Positions 23,179 to 34,649 of a stretch of DNA of 55,834 bases are shown here, in pieces. The translations under genes and the position numbers were made by a program. The notes under the pieces are model-generated. The model saw nothing but the letters and a program-made list of their open reading frames with translations, did not search any database and had not been told where the DNA came from. The number at the start of each line of letters is the position of its first letter. Positions within the stretch are counted from its first letter, which is position 1. The DNA comes from Mycobacterium sp. (GTDB lineage Bacteria; Actinomycetota; Actinomycetes; Mycobacteriales; Mycobacteriaceae): contig JAGYKK010000019.1 of assembly GCA_018401645.1 (NCBI GenBank), positions 1 through 55,834 on the forward strand, read 5' to 3'.

Positions 23179-23828
23179 ATGATGCCACCCTGTTCCGGTG
23201 GCCGCCCCCGCTTACCCGTCATTCTTTCGATCCTGGTCGGAGGGATAGCCCTCACATCGAGTGGGGCAACGGCGACAGCGGAAACCTGCCCAACGTTGAG
23301 GTGGTTTACGCCCGCGGCACGGACACCACTCCGCCGGTCGACTTCGTCGGGCAGGCTTTTGTCAATGCATTGAGCGCCCAGATTCCCGGCAGGACCATCA
23401 GCGTCTACGGCGTCGACTACCCGCCACCAACCTCGCCCGTCCAACGCCACGCGCGGCTCCGGGCCTGGGTCCACATCGTCAACCGCGCCGCCGAATGCCC
23501 TGCCACCCAATCCGTCTTGAGCGGCTACCTGCAGGGCGCCGCCGTCATCGATCTCCTCACCGCCGACAAGCCGCTGCCATGGGGCACCAACACGCCGATG
23601 CCCGCAGCGGTGGCCGGCCAGGTGGCGCTCACGCAGTGTTCGGCAACCCGTCTCGACGGGTGGGCGGCGGGCCGATAACGGCAATCAGCAAGACCTACGG
23701 GCCCAGGTCGACTCAGGTATCACCGGCGGCCCGTTCTGCTCCAACGGATCGGACGTGACCGCGCACGCCAAGTAATGGCGGCGTCGTTCGACCAGGCTGC
23801 GAAATTCGTCGCGGCCAGGCTCCGCTGA
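23179..23828 (+). pseudogene. Secreted cutinase-like esterase, frameshifted
   Basis: A cutinase family serine esterase. ATG 23179 begins MMPPCSGGRPRLPVILSILV, a signal peptide ending near ATATAETCP. A frame change near 23290 leads to VEVVYARGTDTTPPVDFVGQ, YGVDYPPP, and the nucleophile region SGYLQGAAVIDLL, where family members have GYSQGA; the third frame then gives VFGNPSRRVGGGPITAISKTYG and the final SNGSDVTAHAK with a stop at 23826-23828. Both cysteines that flank cutinases (ETCP and AECP) are visible. M. tuberculosis has a similarly located, also split cutinase (cut5a/cut5b). Mycobacterial cutinases hydrolyse lipids and esters outside the cell. Three frames plus the altered serine site suggest sequence errors, but real loss is possible. 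Confidence 0.75.
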
Positions 23829-23832
23829 ATCG

Positions 23833-26407
23833 TTAGACCAACGTTGGCAGGGCCCGCAGTGGCAGATCAACCCTCAATGTCGGAGATGTTGGACCGCCGA
23901 CCGCGGCGTTCGCGAAGATCCGAGTAGACCAACTGGTGATCTGGTAAAGCGCGTCAGCGAGTCACCTGCGCCGACCGTGATGTCGTTGAGTGGCACCGAT
24001 GTTCGTCTGTTCGCGGCCGTCGAGGGTGACCGTCGCGGTCACGTTATTGCCGACGACGAGGCCGGTGGCGTCGTCCACGAACTGCGCGTAGACCGCCTCG
24101 GCTGGTGCCCAGACCCGGAGTAGGTGAAGTCAATTGGGCCGCGCCCACGACCTGATCACCGGTGTCCGGGGTCAACGCACGTTGACGCGTTCCCGGCCGG
24201 GGTGGGGAAGATCAGGCTGAACGGGAACGAGAAGGCCGGAGTTTGACCTGAGCTGCCGAGGATCGGCAGAATGCCGAGCGTGCCACCGGTGTCGGTGGCG
24301 CTCACTGGATGGGCTGGTTGGAGTTTCGGGGCTTTATGCGCATCTATGCAGCCGCCTTTGGGTCCTTCCACCTGGAAAACGGGATGGCATCAGCCGGGGT
24401 GCCCCTCTATCCTTGACGTACTGGTTCAGCCACGCGAAGGTGTCGGCGAACAGGAGATCGGCCTGCAGAGGTTGGCGCCGGTGGGAGTGAGAAGCCGTGA
24501 CCACCGCAGAACCAGGCCAATTTCACCCGGTGTCCCACGGGTTGGCGAAAATGGTTTCGGCGTTGAACACCGACTGATTCAGCGGGAACAACGCATCAAC
24601 CGTGCCTGTAGCAACAGGGTCGGGGCTTTGAGTTGGTTGAGCAGCGAGGTCGGGCCGCTCGGGCCAGGGACCGCCTGCGCGGTTTGAGTGAGGTGGCCGA
24701 ACAGAGCGCCGGTGAGAAACCCTCGTAGATCTGGGTGCTGGATCCGGGCGCCCGCCCGTACCAAGCCGAGAAGTTGGAGTGCCGACCACGCGGTCTTGAA
24801 CGCCTCGGAGGGGTACAGCGCATCGATCAGGGAATACCAGTTTCCGGCCGGAACGATGGCATCGATGTGGGGTCGGTGCTGGCGGTGACCATCTGAATCC
24901 CACCGCCGTAGGAGCCGCCCACCATGCCGACTCGATCGCCGGCGACGTCGAGGTCGGCAAGCGGGTTCTCGGCGACCCAGCTGACGATCGCGGAGGCGTC
25001 GCGGCCCTCGAAGAACGGGTTGTCCAGCTGCAGCACCCCACCGGAGGCGAACTACCGCGGGGATCCCAGGTGATCACGTTATAACCCTCGTCGCGCATGA
25101 GATTCACCCGGGGACGATGCTGAAGGTGCCCGCCGGATCGTACGTGATCGGTTTCGCCGGGCGAGCCCAACTGGGCCGTTGGAGCACCGTCGGCGCGGTC
25201 TCGCTGGCCGCGATGCCGGCGGCGGGGAAGAAGTTGGTGCTGATCTTTACCCCCGTCGAAGGAGAGACGACGTCGTAGGTGAACGCCACCGTATCCCTGG
25301 GCGCGTCAGCGCCGACGTTGACGGTGACGGTCGCCACGATCGAGCTGCCGATGATCAGCCAGCAGATCGCTGATCAACGGTAACCGTTGCAGCAATGAGA
25401 TCACCGGCGCGGCGAACAAGCCGACCAGTGGGATGCTGATGAAACTTGTCGAAATTGGTGACCTCGGTGATCCGGACCCCGAACTGCTCAGTTTTGCCGG
25501 CGCCGGTGATCAGATTCCAGTTCGCGTAGCAGATCGTAACTCAGTGGGTCGGTCGCCGTCAACGAGATCGGCACCGTCCCCAGATCGAGTTTTGCCGTGC
25601 CGTTGCTGCCTCCCAGTGAGGTGTAGACCAACCCGGTGCCGCGGGCGCCAGGGTGGCGTTGAGGGCAATCTCTGGAAGATCCCGTCGACCAACACCACCG
25701 TCGGTTGACGGTGATGCCGTCTCGGTGACCGTCGCCGAGAGGTCACCTGCGCGGTCGGGGCCGTGCTGATCGCCGCGCTCAAGGTTTGGCGGCGGGCGGC
25801 GCCAGCAGCGCCCACGCCGCCGGGGAGTCCGCCGGCACCAGCGGATCGGTGTCGGCACCGTCGGTGACCCCGGTGTCCGCCTCGGACAGAAACGCCGTCA
25901 CCTCGTAGGCCTGGGCTGGTTCCGGAAGCGGATCGATGATGACCCGGACATCCGGCCCGACGGGTGGCCCCGGTCGAACGCGGGCCGGGCGCCCAGGGCC
26001 CCATCGGCTGCGGTCTCATCGGCTGCGCCCTATCGGCTGCTGTCTGGTCGGTCGCCACTGCCCGCCGTCGCCGACCCCGGGGCCCGCGACCGCCAGGGCC
26101 GCGGCGCGGCGGGACACACCTGCGGCGGGCGAGGTGATCGGCGGGCAAGCGACCGCCGACGCAGCGACGCGCTGACGGTTACTGCCCCGCACGGTGCCGC
26201 ACCCGGGCGGGGCCGGCGTTACCGCGGCGCGCACCGGCGCGCGGGGCAGCGGAATCCCCGACCCTGCCGAACCGGCGGAGTCGGCACCCCGCGCACTGCC
26301 GTCGACGGTGTCCGCCCCACCACCCCAGCGCTGGAGAACACGGCCGCGCCCACCCCCAGGGCCACCGCCAAGCCACCGACCCGGCCCACAAAACGCGATG
26401 CACTCAT
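23833..26407 (-). pseudogene. Secreted alpha/beta hydrolase (CocE/S15 acyl-esterase-like), frameshifted
   Basis: A large secreted hydrolase read in pieces from all three minus frames. ATG 26407, with GGGAG upstream, starts MSASRFVGRVGGLAVALGVG, a signal peptide. Ig-like or linker segments follow (DTVAFTYDVVSPSTGVKIST around 25300). The catalytic part shows EGYNVITWDPRG, NPFFEGRDASAIVSWVAENP, and the nucleophile elbow RVGMVGGSYGGGIQMV near 24910-24960. The C-terminal jelly-roll-like end (PDTGDQVVGAAQLTYSG, SVPLNDITVGAGDSL, TRIFANAAVGGPT) reaches a stop at 23833. Span 2575 nt suits a protein of about 850-870 residues. It converges with the cutinase with a 4-nt gap. The substrate is unknown; the catalytic Ser lies in GGSYGG as in acyl esterases. 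Confidence 0.72.
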
Positions 26408-26503
26408 GGATGTGCTCCCGGCAAGCGTGCTGTCACCAGACAGACACGACCTGCCACCGGGCAACCACCGGCAAATCCCTACCCTGGCAAACGCCCGTGC
26501 GGA

Positions 26504-28363
26504 TCACCAGATGGCGAAGTCCGTCGACCCGATCCGGTTCGGCGCCGTGCATAGGTTGACATAGACCAACCTGCTGGAACGGGATGTATCCGGTGTTCAT
26601 CAGTTCGCCGTCGCCGACCACGGTCGGGCTGTTGGCCCCGGGATGGTGTTGTAGGAGTACAGCAGCGTCTGACCGTCGGCGGTGTACACCGAGATCTTTC
26701 GTGTTCGACGGCACCGAGAACGCGCCGCCAATCAGGTAGGCCGGCAAGGTGCCGTACACGCCGCCGGAGTCGATAATCGAGTACGCGGTCTGCTTTGGGA
26801 CCGTCGTTGACGCTGACCGTGACGTAGGCGTCTGCGCAACGGGCACCGACACCCGGGTGGGCAGCGGTTGGGCCCGGAAGACCCGCGACGCCGAACAGCC
26901 TGAGCAGCGCACCCTGGCAGAGCAGGAACCCGTTGCTGAGTTCGCCGGGCAGCGAGGTGGTCGGGATGGTGTGGGGCCGCCTGGCCGGGGCCGTAGGTGT
27001 TCGCGCCGACGCCGAGGATGCCGACCACCTGGCTCGGTCTCAGAAACTCCCCGAACGCCGCGCGTCCGCATCGTCGACGATGTTGACGGTGGTCGGCGCG
27101 GTGACGACACCGCCACCGAAGTCGACCGTGGTCACGCGTACGTGGTGTAGCGAATGGCCTGTCAGGGTCGCCACTGAACGTCACCTCTATTACTGGTTCA
27201 CCGAGGTCGCCGGGTGCGAGGCACGGGTGATGATCAGACCCGATGCCCCGGTGTCGACGACCATCGTGGGTTGCCGGGGCCGTTGTTCACCGAGACGATC
27301 ACAACCGTCTGACCACGGCCCTCATCTGAACCGGGACGAACGCGTACACCTTTGCCGCCATTGCGGGCCTGGCCGACCAGTGCCTGCGTCGGTGCGATGG
27401 CCGCACCCAGCAGATTGACCCGCTGGCGCAGCAGCCGCACCCGTCAGGCTGGCCTCTCGGCCAATATCGGCAACGCCATGGTGGCCAGAGGTTGACCTGA
27501 GTCACCTGGGTGGATGAAATGCCGGCCGTGTTCGCAATTGCCTGCGAGTGATGCGCCCGGCATGTTGTTCTGCCATGCGGTCATGACCACGCCGCCTCGG
27601 CGAGGAACAGCTGGGTGGAACAATCGACGCCACGCCCGCGGCGATATTCGCCGTTCGAACCCCAGGTCTGTTGGTTCAGCAGCGACTGAGCGTCGGAGAT
27701 CTGTTGCGTGGCCAGCGCGACCTTGATGCCCGGGACGATCGGCTCCGTCGGCAGGTAGGACGCCATGTTGTAGGACGGGTCCGCACCCGGCGCCGGTGGT
27801 AACCGCCGCTGGCAGGGCCGAGGCCGGATTCGGGGCGGGCGGGCCGCCGGATTCAAAGCCGGCGGGGCCGGCGGTGCAAAGGCCGGGCTCAGCACCCTCG
27901 TCGGGCATCGAACGGCCGTGAGGCCGGTCGCCGTGCGACGGGCGGTCGGCCGTTTGACGGCGGGTTCATCGGACGGCACCGCCACCGGCATGTCGCCCAC
28001 TGCGGGCAACGCTGGTGTCAGCGGCAGCAGCCGCCGGTACCGCATACCGGCCGGCGCAACGTTCGAGGTCGGCGCGGTCGCGCGATTCATGCGCACCGCC
28101 GCAGATCGCGATGCGCGTGGGGCCCCGCCGGCGTTCGGCGATTGGGCGTTCGGCGATTGGGCGTTCGGCGATTGGGCCGTCGGCGACGTCGCAGAGGTGG
28201 TGCTGGCAGCACCTTCCGAGGTGTCTTTTTGCGGGGATCCGGCGTCGGCGCCGGTATCGGCGACGGCAACGGCGGTTCCACCGACCATCGAGGCACCCAG
28301 GCCGAGCGTCACCGCGGCCGCGCCCAGCCAGGTGTACGGCGTCCTGCGGCGTTGCTTCGACAC
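26504..28363 (-). pseudogene. Secreted PecA-like aspartic protease, frameshifted
   Basis: GTG 28363 (GAGGGG upstream) begins MSKQRRRTPYTWLGAAAVTLG, a signal peptide ending near AVAVADTGA. A Pro/Ser/Asn-rich linker with AQSPN repeated three times follows. The next domain (SYNMASYLPTEPIVPGIKVA, LLNQQTWGSNG) leads to a protease with two active-site Asp motifs: TPMVVDTGASGLIIT (first, in the 27230-27280 region) and AYSIIDSGGVYGTLP (second, near 26760). Other pieces are FGEFLRPSQVVGILGVGANT and a C-terminus GSTDFAIW with stop at 26504. This is the pepsin-like fold of mycobacterial PecA (PE_PGRS35), but here a signal peptide replaces the PE/PGRS part. Several frameshifts are present; span 1860 nt suits about 620 residues. 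Confidence 0.75.
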
Positions 28364-28497
28364 GGAAATGTCCCCTCGGCTCGGCACAAACACTACCTTA
28401 ATGTTTCCTGAGAGATCATGGTACCGGCCGTCGGACGTAAGGTCAGATTCGCAGGCCACTCCCCCGAGTCGATTCCCCGGTCGTAGATTCGTCACCC

Positions 28498-29379
28498 ATG
28501 CACAGCACGACCGGGGCCGGGCGCTTCGCACCCAGTCCGTCGGCCGATCTGCACCTCGGCAATCTGCGCACCGCCGTACTCGCATGGCTGTTCGCCCGGT
28601 CAAGCGGGCGCGGGTTCCTGGTTCGTATCGAGGACCTCGACGAGCGCGCTCGCCAGGACGTGGCGCGACGCCAGTTGGCCGATCTGGCGGCCATCGGTGT
28701 GACCTGGGACGAGGAGCCGCAGTGGCAGTCCGAGCATCGCGGGCGCTACGACGCGGTAATCGCAGGGCTGATCGAACGGGGCCTGGTGTACGAGTGCTAC
28801 TGCAGCAGAAAGGACATCCTCGACGCGCCCCGGGCCCCGCACACCCCGGACGGCGCCTACCCCGGAAGTTGCCGAGCACTTACCGAAGCCCAACGCGAGG
28901 CCCGCCGGGACGCGGGGCGACCGGCCGCCCTGCGACTGCGCGCCACCAAAACCGAGTTCACCGTCACGGACCTGCTACATGGTCCCTACACCGGCCGCAT
29001 CGACGATTTCGTGCTGCGCCGCGGCGACGGGGTGGCGGCCTACAACCTGGCCGTGGTGGTCGACGACGCCCACTGCGGCGTCGACCAGGTGGTCCGTGGG
29101 GACGACCTACTTTCCTCGTCGCCGCGTCAGGCGTATCTCGCAGGGCTGCTGGGCTACCGCCAGCCGGTGTACGCCCACGTTCCGCTGGCGCTCAACGCCC
29201 AGGGCAAGCGCCTGGCCAAGCGCGACGGCGCCGTCACCCTCGGCGAGTTGGGTGTGCCGCGGGCCTGGGATCTCATTACCGGGTCGCTGGATTGGCCGGC
29301 CGCCGACATGGCCGAAGTACTGGCGCGGTTCGACCCGGCGGGGCTGCCGCGCGCGCCGTGGATCTATTCGGGGGCCTAG
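28498..29379 (+). CDS. gluQ: Glutamyl-queuosine tRNA(Asp) synthetase
   Basis: A 293-residue GluQRS, which attaches glutamate to queuosine at the wobble position of tRNA(Asp). It is a shortened class I GluRS: the HIGH-like motif is ADLHLGNLR near residue 20, the zinc site is CYCSRKDI with the partner Tyr and Cys in DGAYPGSC, the VRIEDLDE segment binds glutamate, and the KMSKS-like site is KRLAKRDGA. The anticodon-binding domain of true GluRS is absent. ATG 28498 gives the usual short N-terminus before GRFAPSPSADLH. The gene is fully intact between two stretches rich in frameshifts. A tgt gene for queuine/preQ1 insertion lies about 2.4 kb downstream on the other strand, so the queuosine route is likely used. 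Confidence 0.92.
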   Translation: MHSTTGAGRFAPSPSADLHLGNLRTAVLAWLFARSSGRGFLVRIEDLDERARQDVARRQLADLAAIGVTWDEEPQWQSEHRGRYDAVIAGLIERGLVYECYCSRKDILDAPRAPHTPDGAYPGSCRALTEAQREARRDAGRPAALRLRATKTEFTVTDLLHGPYTGRIDDFVLRRGDGVAAYNLAVVVDDAHCGVDQVVRGDDLLSSSPRQAYLAGLLGYRQPVYAHVPLALNAQGKRLAKRDGAVTLGELGVPRAWDLITGSLDWPAADMAEVLARFDPAGLPRAPWIYSGA

Positions 29380-29382
29380 ACC

Positions 29383-30606
29383 TCAGGCAGACAACTCCAT
29401 CTGACCCCACGGCGAGCCGTAGGCGGTGAGCAGTTCCAGGAACGGCTCCGACTCGAAACACTCCGGTCCGAGTATCCCGACGCCGCTCCAGGTTCCGTTT
29501 GCCAGAAGTTCCAATGCCACAACGGGATTGATGGCCGTCTGCCACACCACGCACTGGTGGCCGTACTCGGCCATCGACCATTCGTTATCAACGACGTGGT
29601 AGAGGTAGGTCGATCGGGGCTTACCTTCTTTGCCGGTCCCCGTCACCCAGAGCCCCGCGCACGTCTTGCCTCTCATCTGCGGACCCAGGGTCGCGGGGTT
29701 GGGCAGGCAGGCGGCGACCACGTCGCGCGGGCTGACCTCGACCGCGCCTTTGTCGGAGCTGACCTTCACCTTCTCGGTGCGGTCCAGTCCCAGCTTGTGC
29801 AGCACCTTGAGGACGTCGATGAATTCCTCACCGAGGCCGTACTTGAATGTCACCCGCTTGCAGTCGATCCAGCGCGGCATCAGCAGCACCTCTTCGTGCT
29901 CGACGTTCACACATTCCACCGGGCCGATGCCCTCCGGAAAGTCGAAGACCTCGGGCTCGCTGAAGGGTTCCGTGACGAACCAGCCACGGTCCTTCTCCCA
30001 GATCACCGGCGGGTTGAGGCATTCCTCGATGGTGGTCCAGATCGAGAACGACGGGGCGAACTCGTAGCCCTCGACGGTGAGGTTGGCGCCGTCGCGGACA
30101 CCGAGTTCGTCGATATCGCTGAACAGGTTGTCCGATGCGTAGCGGGCGAAGACATTGGCCAGGCCGGGTTCAACACCGAAGCCGACGACCGCCAACCGGC
30201 CTGCCTCGATCCACTTCGGCTCGGCTTCGAACTGCTCGTCGCCGAGTTTGACCCCGGTCAACTCGTAGGGCTTGTCGGGATGTCGCTGCGACAGGCTCAT
30301 CGCCATATCGAGATAGTCCGCCCCGCCTGCCAGGGCGCCGTTGAAGATCGGCATCACGAAGCGGGGATCGACGGCGTTGACCACATGGGTGATGTGGTGC
30401 TCGCGCACCAGTCGTGCCACGGCCTCTTCGGAGGAGGCGTCGACCGTGGTGGCGGAGAAGCGCGAATCCCGGACCGCTCCGGCGGCCCGCCGGGCCTTCT
30501 CGTGGTCATAGTCGGCCACCACGATCTGGTCGAAGAAGCCGCGCCGTTGGGCGATGGCACAAAACGCCGACCCGACACCGCCGGCGCCGACCAACAGAAT
30601 CTTCAT
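29383..30606 (-). CDS. Saccharopine dehydrogenase family protein (carboxynorspermidine-synthase-like)
   Basis: A 407-residue NAD(P)-dependent enzyme of the saccharopine dehydrogenase family. The Rossmann motif KILLVGAGGVGSAFCAIA is at the N-terminus, followed by VVADYDHEKARRAA, VVNAVDPRFVMPIFNGALAGGADYLDMAMS and GFGVEPGLANVFARYASDNL. The C-terminal half (TGTGKEGKPRSTYLYHVVDNE) is like LYS9/carboxy(nor)spermidine dehydrogenases, which make or split an imine between an amine and an amino-acid aldehyde. The physiological substrate is unknown. It is intact and converges with gluQ with three bases between the stops. The P450 lies just upstream on the same strand. Confidence 0.88.
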   Translation of the reverse strand: MKILLVGAGGVGSAFCAIAQRRGFFDQIVVADYDHEKARRAAGAVRDSRFSATTVDASSEEAVARLVREHHITHVVNAVDPRFVMPIFNGALAGGADYLDMAMSLSQRHPDKPYELTGVKLGDEQFEAEPKWIEAGRLAVVGFGVEPGLANVFARYASDNLFSDIDELGVRDGANLTVEGYEFAPSFSIWTTIEECLNPPVIWEKDRGWFVTEPFSEPEVFDFPEGIGPVECVNVEHEEVLLMPRWIDCKRVTFKYGLGEEFIDVLKVLHKLGLDRTEKVKVSSDKGAVEVSPRDVVAACLPNPATLGPQMRGKTCAGLWVTGTGKEGKPRSTYLYHVVDNEWSMAEYGHQCVVWQTAINPVVALELLANGTWSGVGILGPECFESEPFLELLTAYGSPWGQMELSA

Positions 30607-30615
30607 GCGCGAAAA

Positions 30616-31730
<1,115 letters not shown>

Positions 31731-31742
31731 ATGAGTGGGAGT

Positions 31743-33023
31743 TCAGGCGGTTGGCGTGTGACGCTTTGAGATAAAGGGAGCAGTCGCAGTGCCAGTCTGC
31801 CAGCAATACCAGCCCAGAAATCATCCACCAGTTCCCCGAAGTCCCGCCAGGTACCTCGCGATCAACAGAGGCAATGATAGATCTTTCGTTGTGGATGGTG
31901 CCTGGCGTCGCGGCGAGCATCTCGCGAGCGACAGACAAATGGTGGATGTAGGCGCGCCAGGGCGCAGTGGGCGCAGGTATAACAGTCGCACTCTACGCCC
32001 GTCGATCGGGGTGAAGTCCGCGCGGTGGCGGTGATGTTGTAGCGCCCGTCGGGCAGACCCCGCACGGCATTGCGCGCAACCCGCGACGGCAGACACAATC
32101 GAAGGTGTGTCCGCGCCGGCAATCGCGGCGAGCAGGTCGTCAGCTCACTGATACCCAGTGAGTGGCGGGGCTTGGAATCGGGCAACTCCTCAGTTGCACC
32201 AACCGACGGATGGTGGCAGGTTTTGCTTCTCCAGTGCACCGCCGATGCCGTATCCGTCGAATCCGCATACGTCGGAATCAACGAGGCCACTCCAAACCGC
32301 GCGGCAGGCCTGACGTCCCGGAGGTCCCTCGTAGTGGGCGCCCCTGCACCACTCCGAACAACGCTTGCGCCGGGGATGGCGGCCTCAGGGTGAATGGTGA
32401 GCCGGCGGTCTCAGCGAGGCAGCGCCCGGCCCGCACATCTGCGTGCCGGGCAGTGGCTCCTCTTAGTAGGCACAGGTGTTCATCAGTGTGGTCAGTTCGT
32501 CGAAAGCCAAAAGATGATGTCGCGAGATTTAGTGCTGAATCACGGACGGACACCTCCGGGAGGTGAACCGGTGGTGGATCAGTCGGGGTGACGGTGAAGG
32601 CTGGTGCATCCGTCGTCGACGTCAGGACAACCGTTGCAAACGCGCCAGGGCGAGATTGTCGGCCTGCTCAGTCCATGTCCGCCATGAGCACCTTGCGAAA
32701 CCGGAACCCAGCGACATGATCACTGGAACCCGCAGCTGTCAGTGAACGTCAGCCCGGCCAGTTCATGAACGCCCCAGCCACCGGCCTCGCGACGCGATGT
32801 CAGGCCCGGTTGCAGGTACAGGTGCGAGCGGCGTTAGCCAGCACCGCCTGAGCCCCGGGTTAGCATGGTCTCGGGCAGCACCGCTTTACCGTTGCGGTAC
32901 CGACCGCGACGAGGCCGGAGTGCAGATGTCGCCGTGCCGCGGGATTGGGCAGCTCTGAGGCCTGCGCCCCGCAGGCACCGGGGCCAATTCGGCCTCGATG
33001 TCGAAGAACGCACGCTCGGTCAC
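31743..33023 (-). pseudogene. tgt: tRNA-guanine transglycosylase, frameshifted
   Basis: Exchanges guanine-34 for preQ1 or queuine in GUN tRNAs. Read across frames on the minus strand, the order is exact: (V)TERAFFDIEAELAPVPAGRR at the start (GTG 33023), ...SELPNPAA...HSGLVAVGTA, AQAVLANA, LQPGPD, VMSLGSGFR(K)VLMA, FDELTTLMNTCAY, CLAETAGSPF...ALFGVVQG, SLIPTYADS, ELPDSKPRHSLGISE, CLPSRVARNAVRGLPDGRYNIT, and the zinc site VECDCYTCAH with EMLAATPGTIHNERSIIASVD. The stop is probably at 31743. Span 1281 nt equals a family member of about 425 residues. More than six frame changes occur. Together with gluQ it indicates queuosine modification in this organism. Confidence 0.82.
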
Positions 33024-33065
33024 CCGGGAGGACTCTAACAGGAATCCAGGGCTCCCGGTTGCAGC

Positions 33066-34550
33066 TCAGTGGCCCCTGGTGACGCGGTGAGGCCGGGCGG
33101 CGGCGGTGCCGCCGGTTTCCGGGCCGCGGCTTCTTGGCCGACACCTCCTTGGCGAGCCTTCTTGGCGGCGCCTTCTTGGCGGTGGCCTCAGCAACCGTTT
33201 CCCATCACACGTTCGAGGTCGTTAGAGACTCCTCGAGATGACCGAGCAGACGTTGCAGGGCTGGCACGCTGCGTGGCACGGTCAGACCGAAGTCGAGGTT
33301 GTCGGCGTTGTTGGACAATGGATATTTAGTGCCTGGCCGTCTAGGGCGATCGAGAACCGTGGTGCCCGTCCAGCCGAGCGCCGTTCAAGCTGCAGCGGTT
33401 TTCACGAACCGGGCACGTTGGAGATCACCAGATTAAACAGTGGCGCGGCCGCCCCAACGCAGGATATCGCACTCAGCAGCAAAGAGGTGAAACGTTGAAA
33501 ACCATGAACATCGGTTGTGGGATTTGGGCGTGTGGGCGAACACCTCCTTATTGCTGCCGTGAGGCACTCACCGACTCGAGTCGCTTCGCCGGATCGGTCA
33601 GTCAGTGGCCAGACGGCTAGCAACGCTCCGACCTGGTTGCCGCCTGTGGAGTTAGCGTCGTCACGAAGGCTCACCGGAACCATCGCGATCTCGGCGGTTT
33701 GTCGGGGACGCATTCTGCTCGATAAGGATAGGCCCGAAGCGCCCCGCCGCGCATGGCCAAGACCGGTCATTGACAGTGACGCGGCCGCCGCTTTCTTGAT
33801 CGCCAGAATCCCGTTCCATCGGCCAGGACTGTGCCGCGCGCAACGCCGCGCGCCGATCAGGACGTTCAGGATCGTCACTCAGTGCCCCGAACAGCGGGTC
33901 AACTGCTGTTCCGCTGGACCTCTGCAGTGAGGTTGGTTGAAAGCCGACGGACCGAAGCCGACCGCCGAACGCCCGGTTGCGCCAGCTCGCCCAGCAGCAG
34001 TGAACCCGGGAGGCGTCAGTCGGCGGGCGCTCGTGGTGCCCCCCAGGGAACTCGCGCCTGGCGATCCAGTGGATCCTTCAGTAGACAAGACCGCGGCGCA
34101 TCATGGCGCGCTGGCGCGCTGACGCCGTGGACGCGGGCGTGACAGAATCTTGGTGTGAACCGCGGGAAGCGTCCATCGTTGAGGCCTTCGACGGTGGCTC
34201 TCCACAGTGGGCGGTGGCGGTCGAGGACAGGGGTTCCGTGCCAGTCGACCAAGAGGTCAATTCCAGCAGTTCACGCACCCGACCCGGCGACGGCAGGGCC
34301 GGATCGGCGCAGGTGGTACTCGAGGTCGAGTTGGCGGTCAAAGGCCCGGTTCAGGTTGACGACTCCGCCGAGTTCGGCGGGAGTGCTTGCGGAAAGTCTG
34401 GCTGACGTCATCGCGGACGACCAGTTGCTGGTAGATGTCGCGCGTTGTTTGCCTCCGGCCAGAGGTTGAAGACCTGTAGCCCGGCGACGTGCATCGGATC
34501 TCCCGCGACTCAGGGAACGGAAACATCATCCAGCGGCGCAATCAGTTCAT
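33066..34550 (-). pseudogene. WS/DGAT family O-acyltransferase, frameshifted
   Basis: A wax ester synthase / diacylglycerol acyltransferase-type enzyme, a family used by mycobacteria to make storage triacylglycerol. The N-terminal pieces are MMFPFPESRE, HVAGLQVF(N)L and ARDIYQQLVRDDVSQTF. Next come LPSPGRVRELLELTS, TPLDRHRPLWRATVEGLNDGR(F) and the active-site region FCHARVHGVSA, which corresponds to the expected HHxxxDG motif damaged by shifts. The C-terminal half has MVPVSLR, GNQVGALLA and APLFNLVISNVPGS, then an Ala/Lys-rich end. Start near 34550 and stop near 33066 are approximate. The stop side lies about 40 nt upstream of the tgt start on the same strand. Confidence 0.75.
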
Positions 34551-34649
34551 GGCCTTCACCTCGCCGCCTCAACCGCCCGCGCCGGAACTACCTCAAAAAG
34601 CCACCCTTGAGACCATTAGAGCAGTTTTACCGGGCGACCGGTCAGGCGT

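Noticed and set aside
27918..29429. 503-codon open frame on the plus strand overlapping gluQ
   Set aside because: gluQ in another frame is a complete GluQRS; this frame is only an Arg/Gly/Pro-rich shadow.
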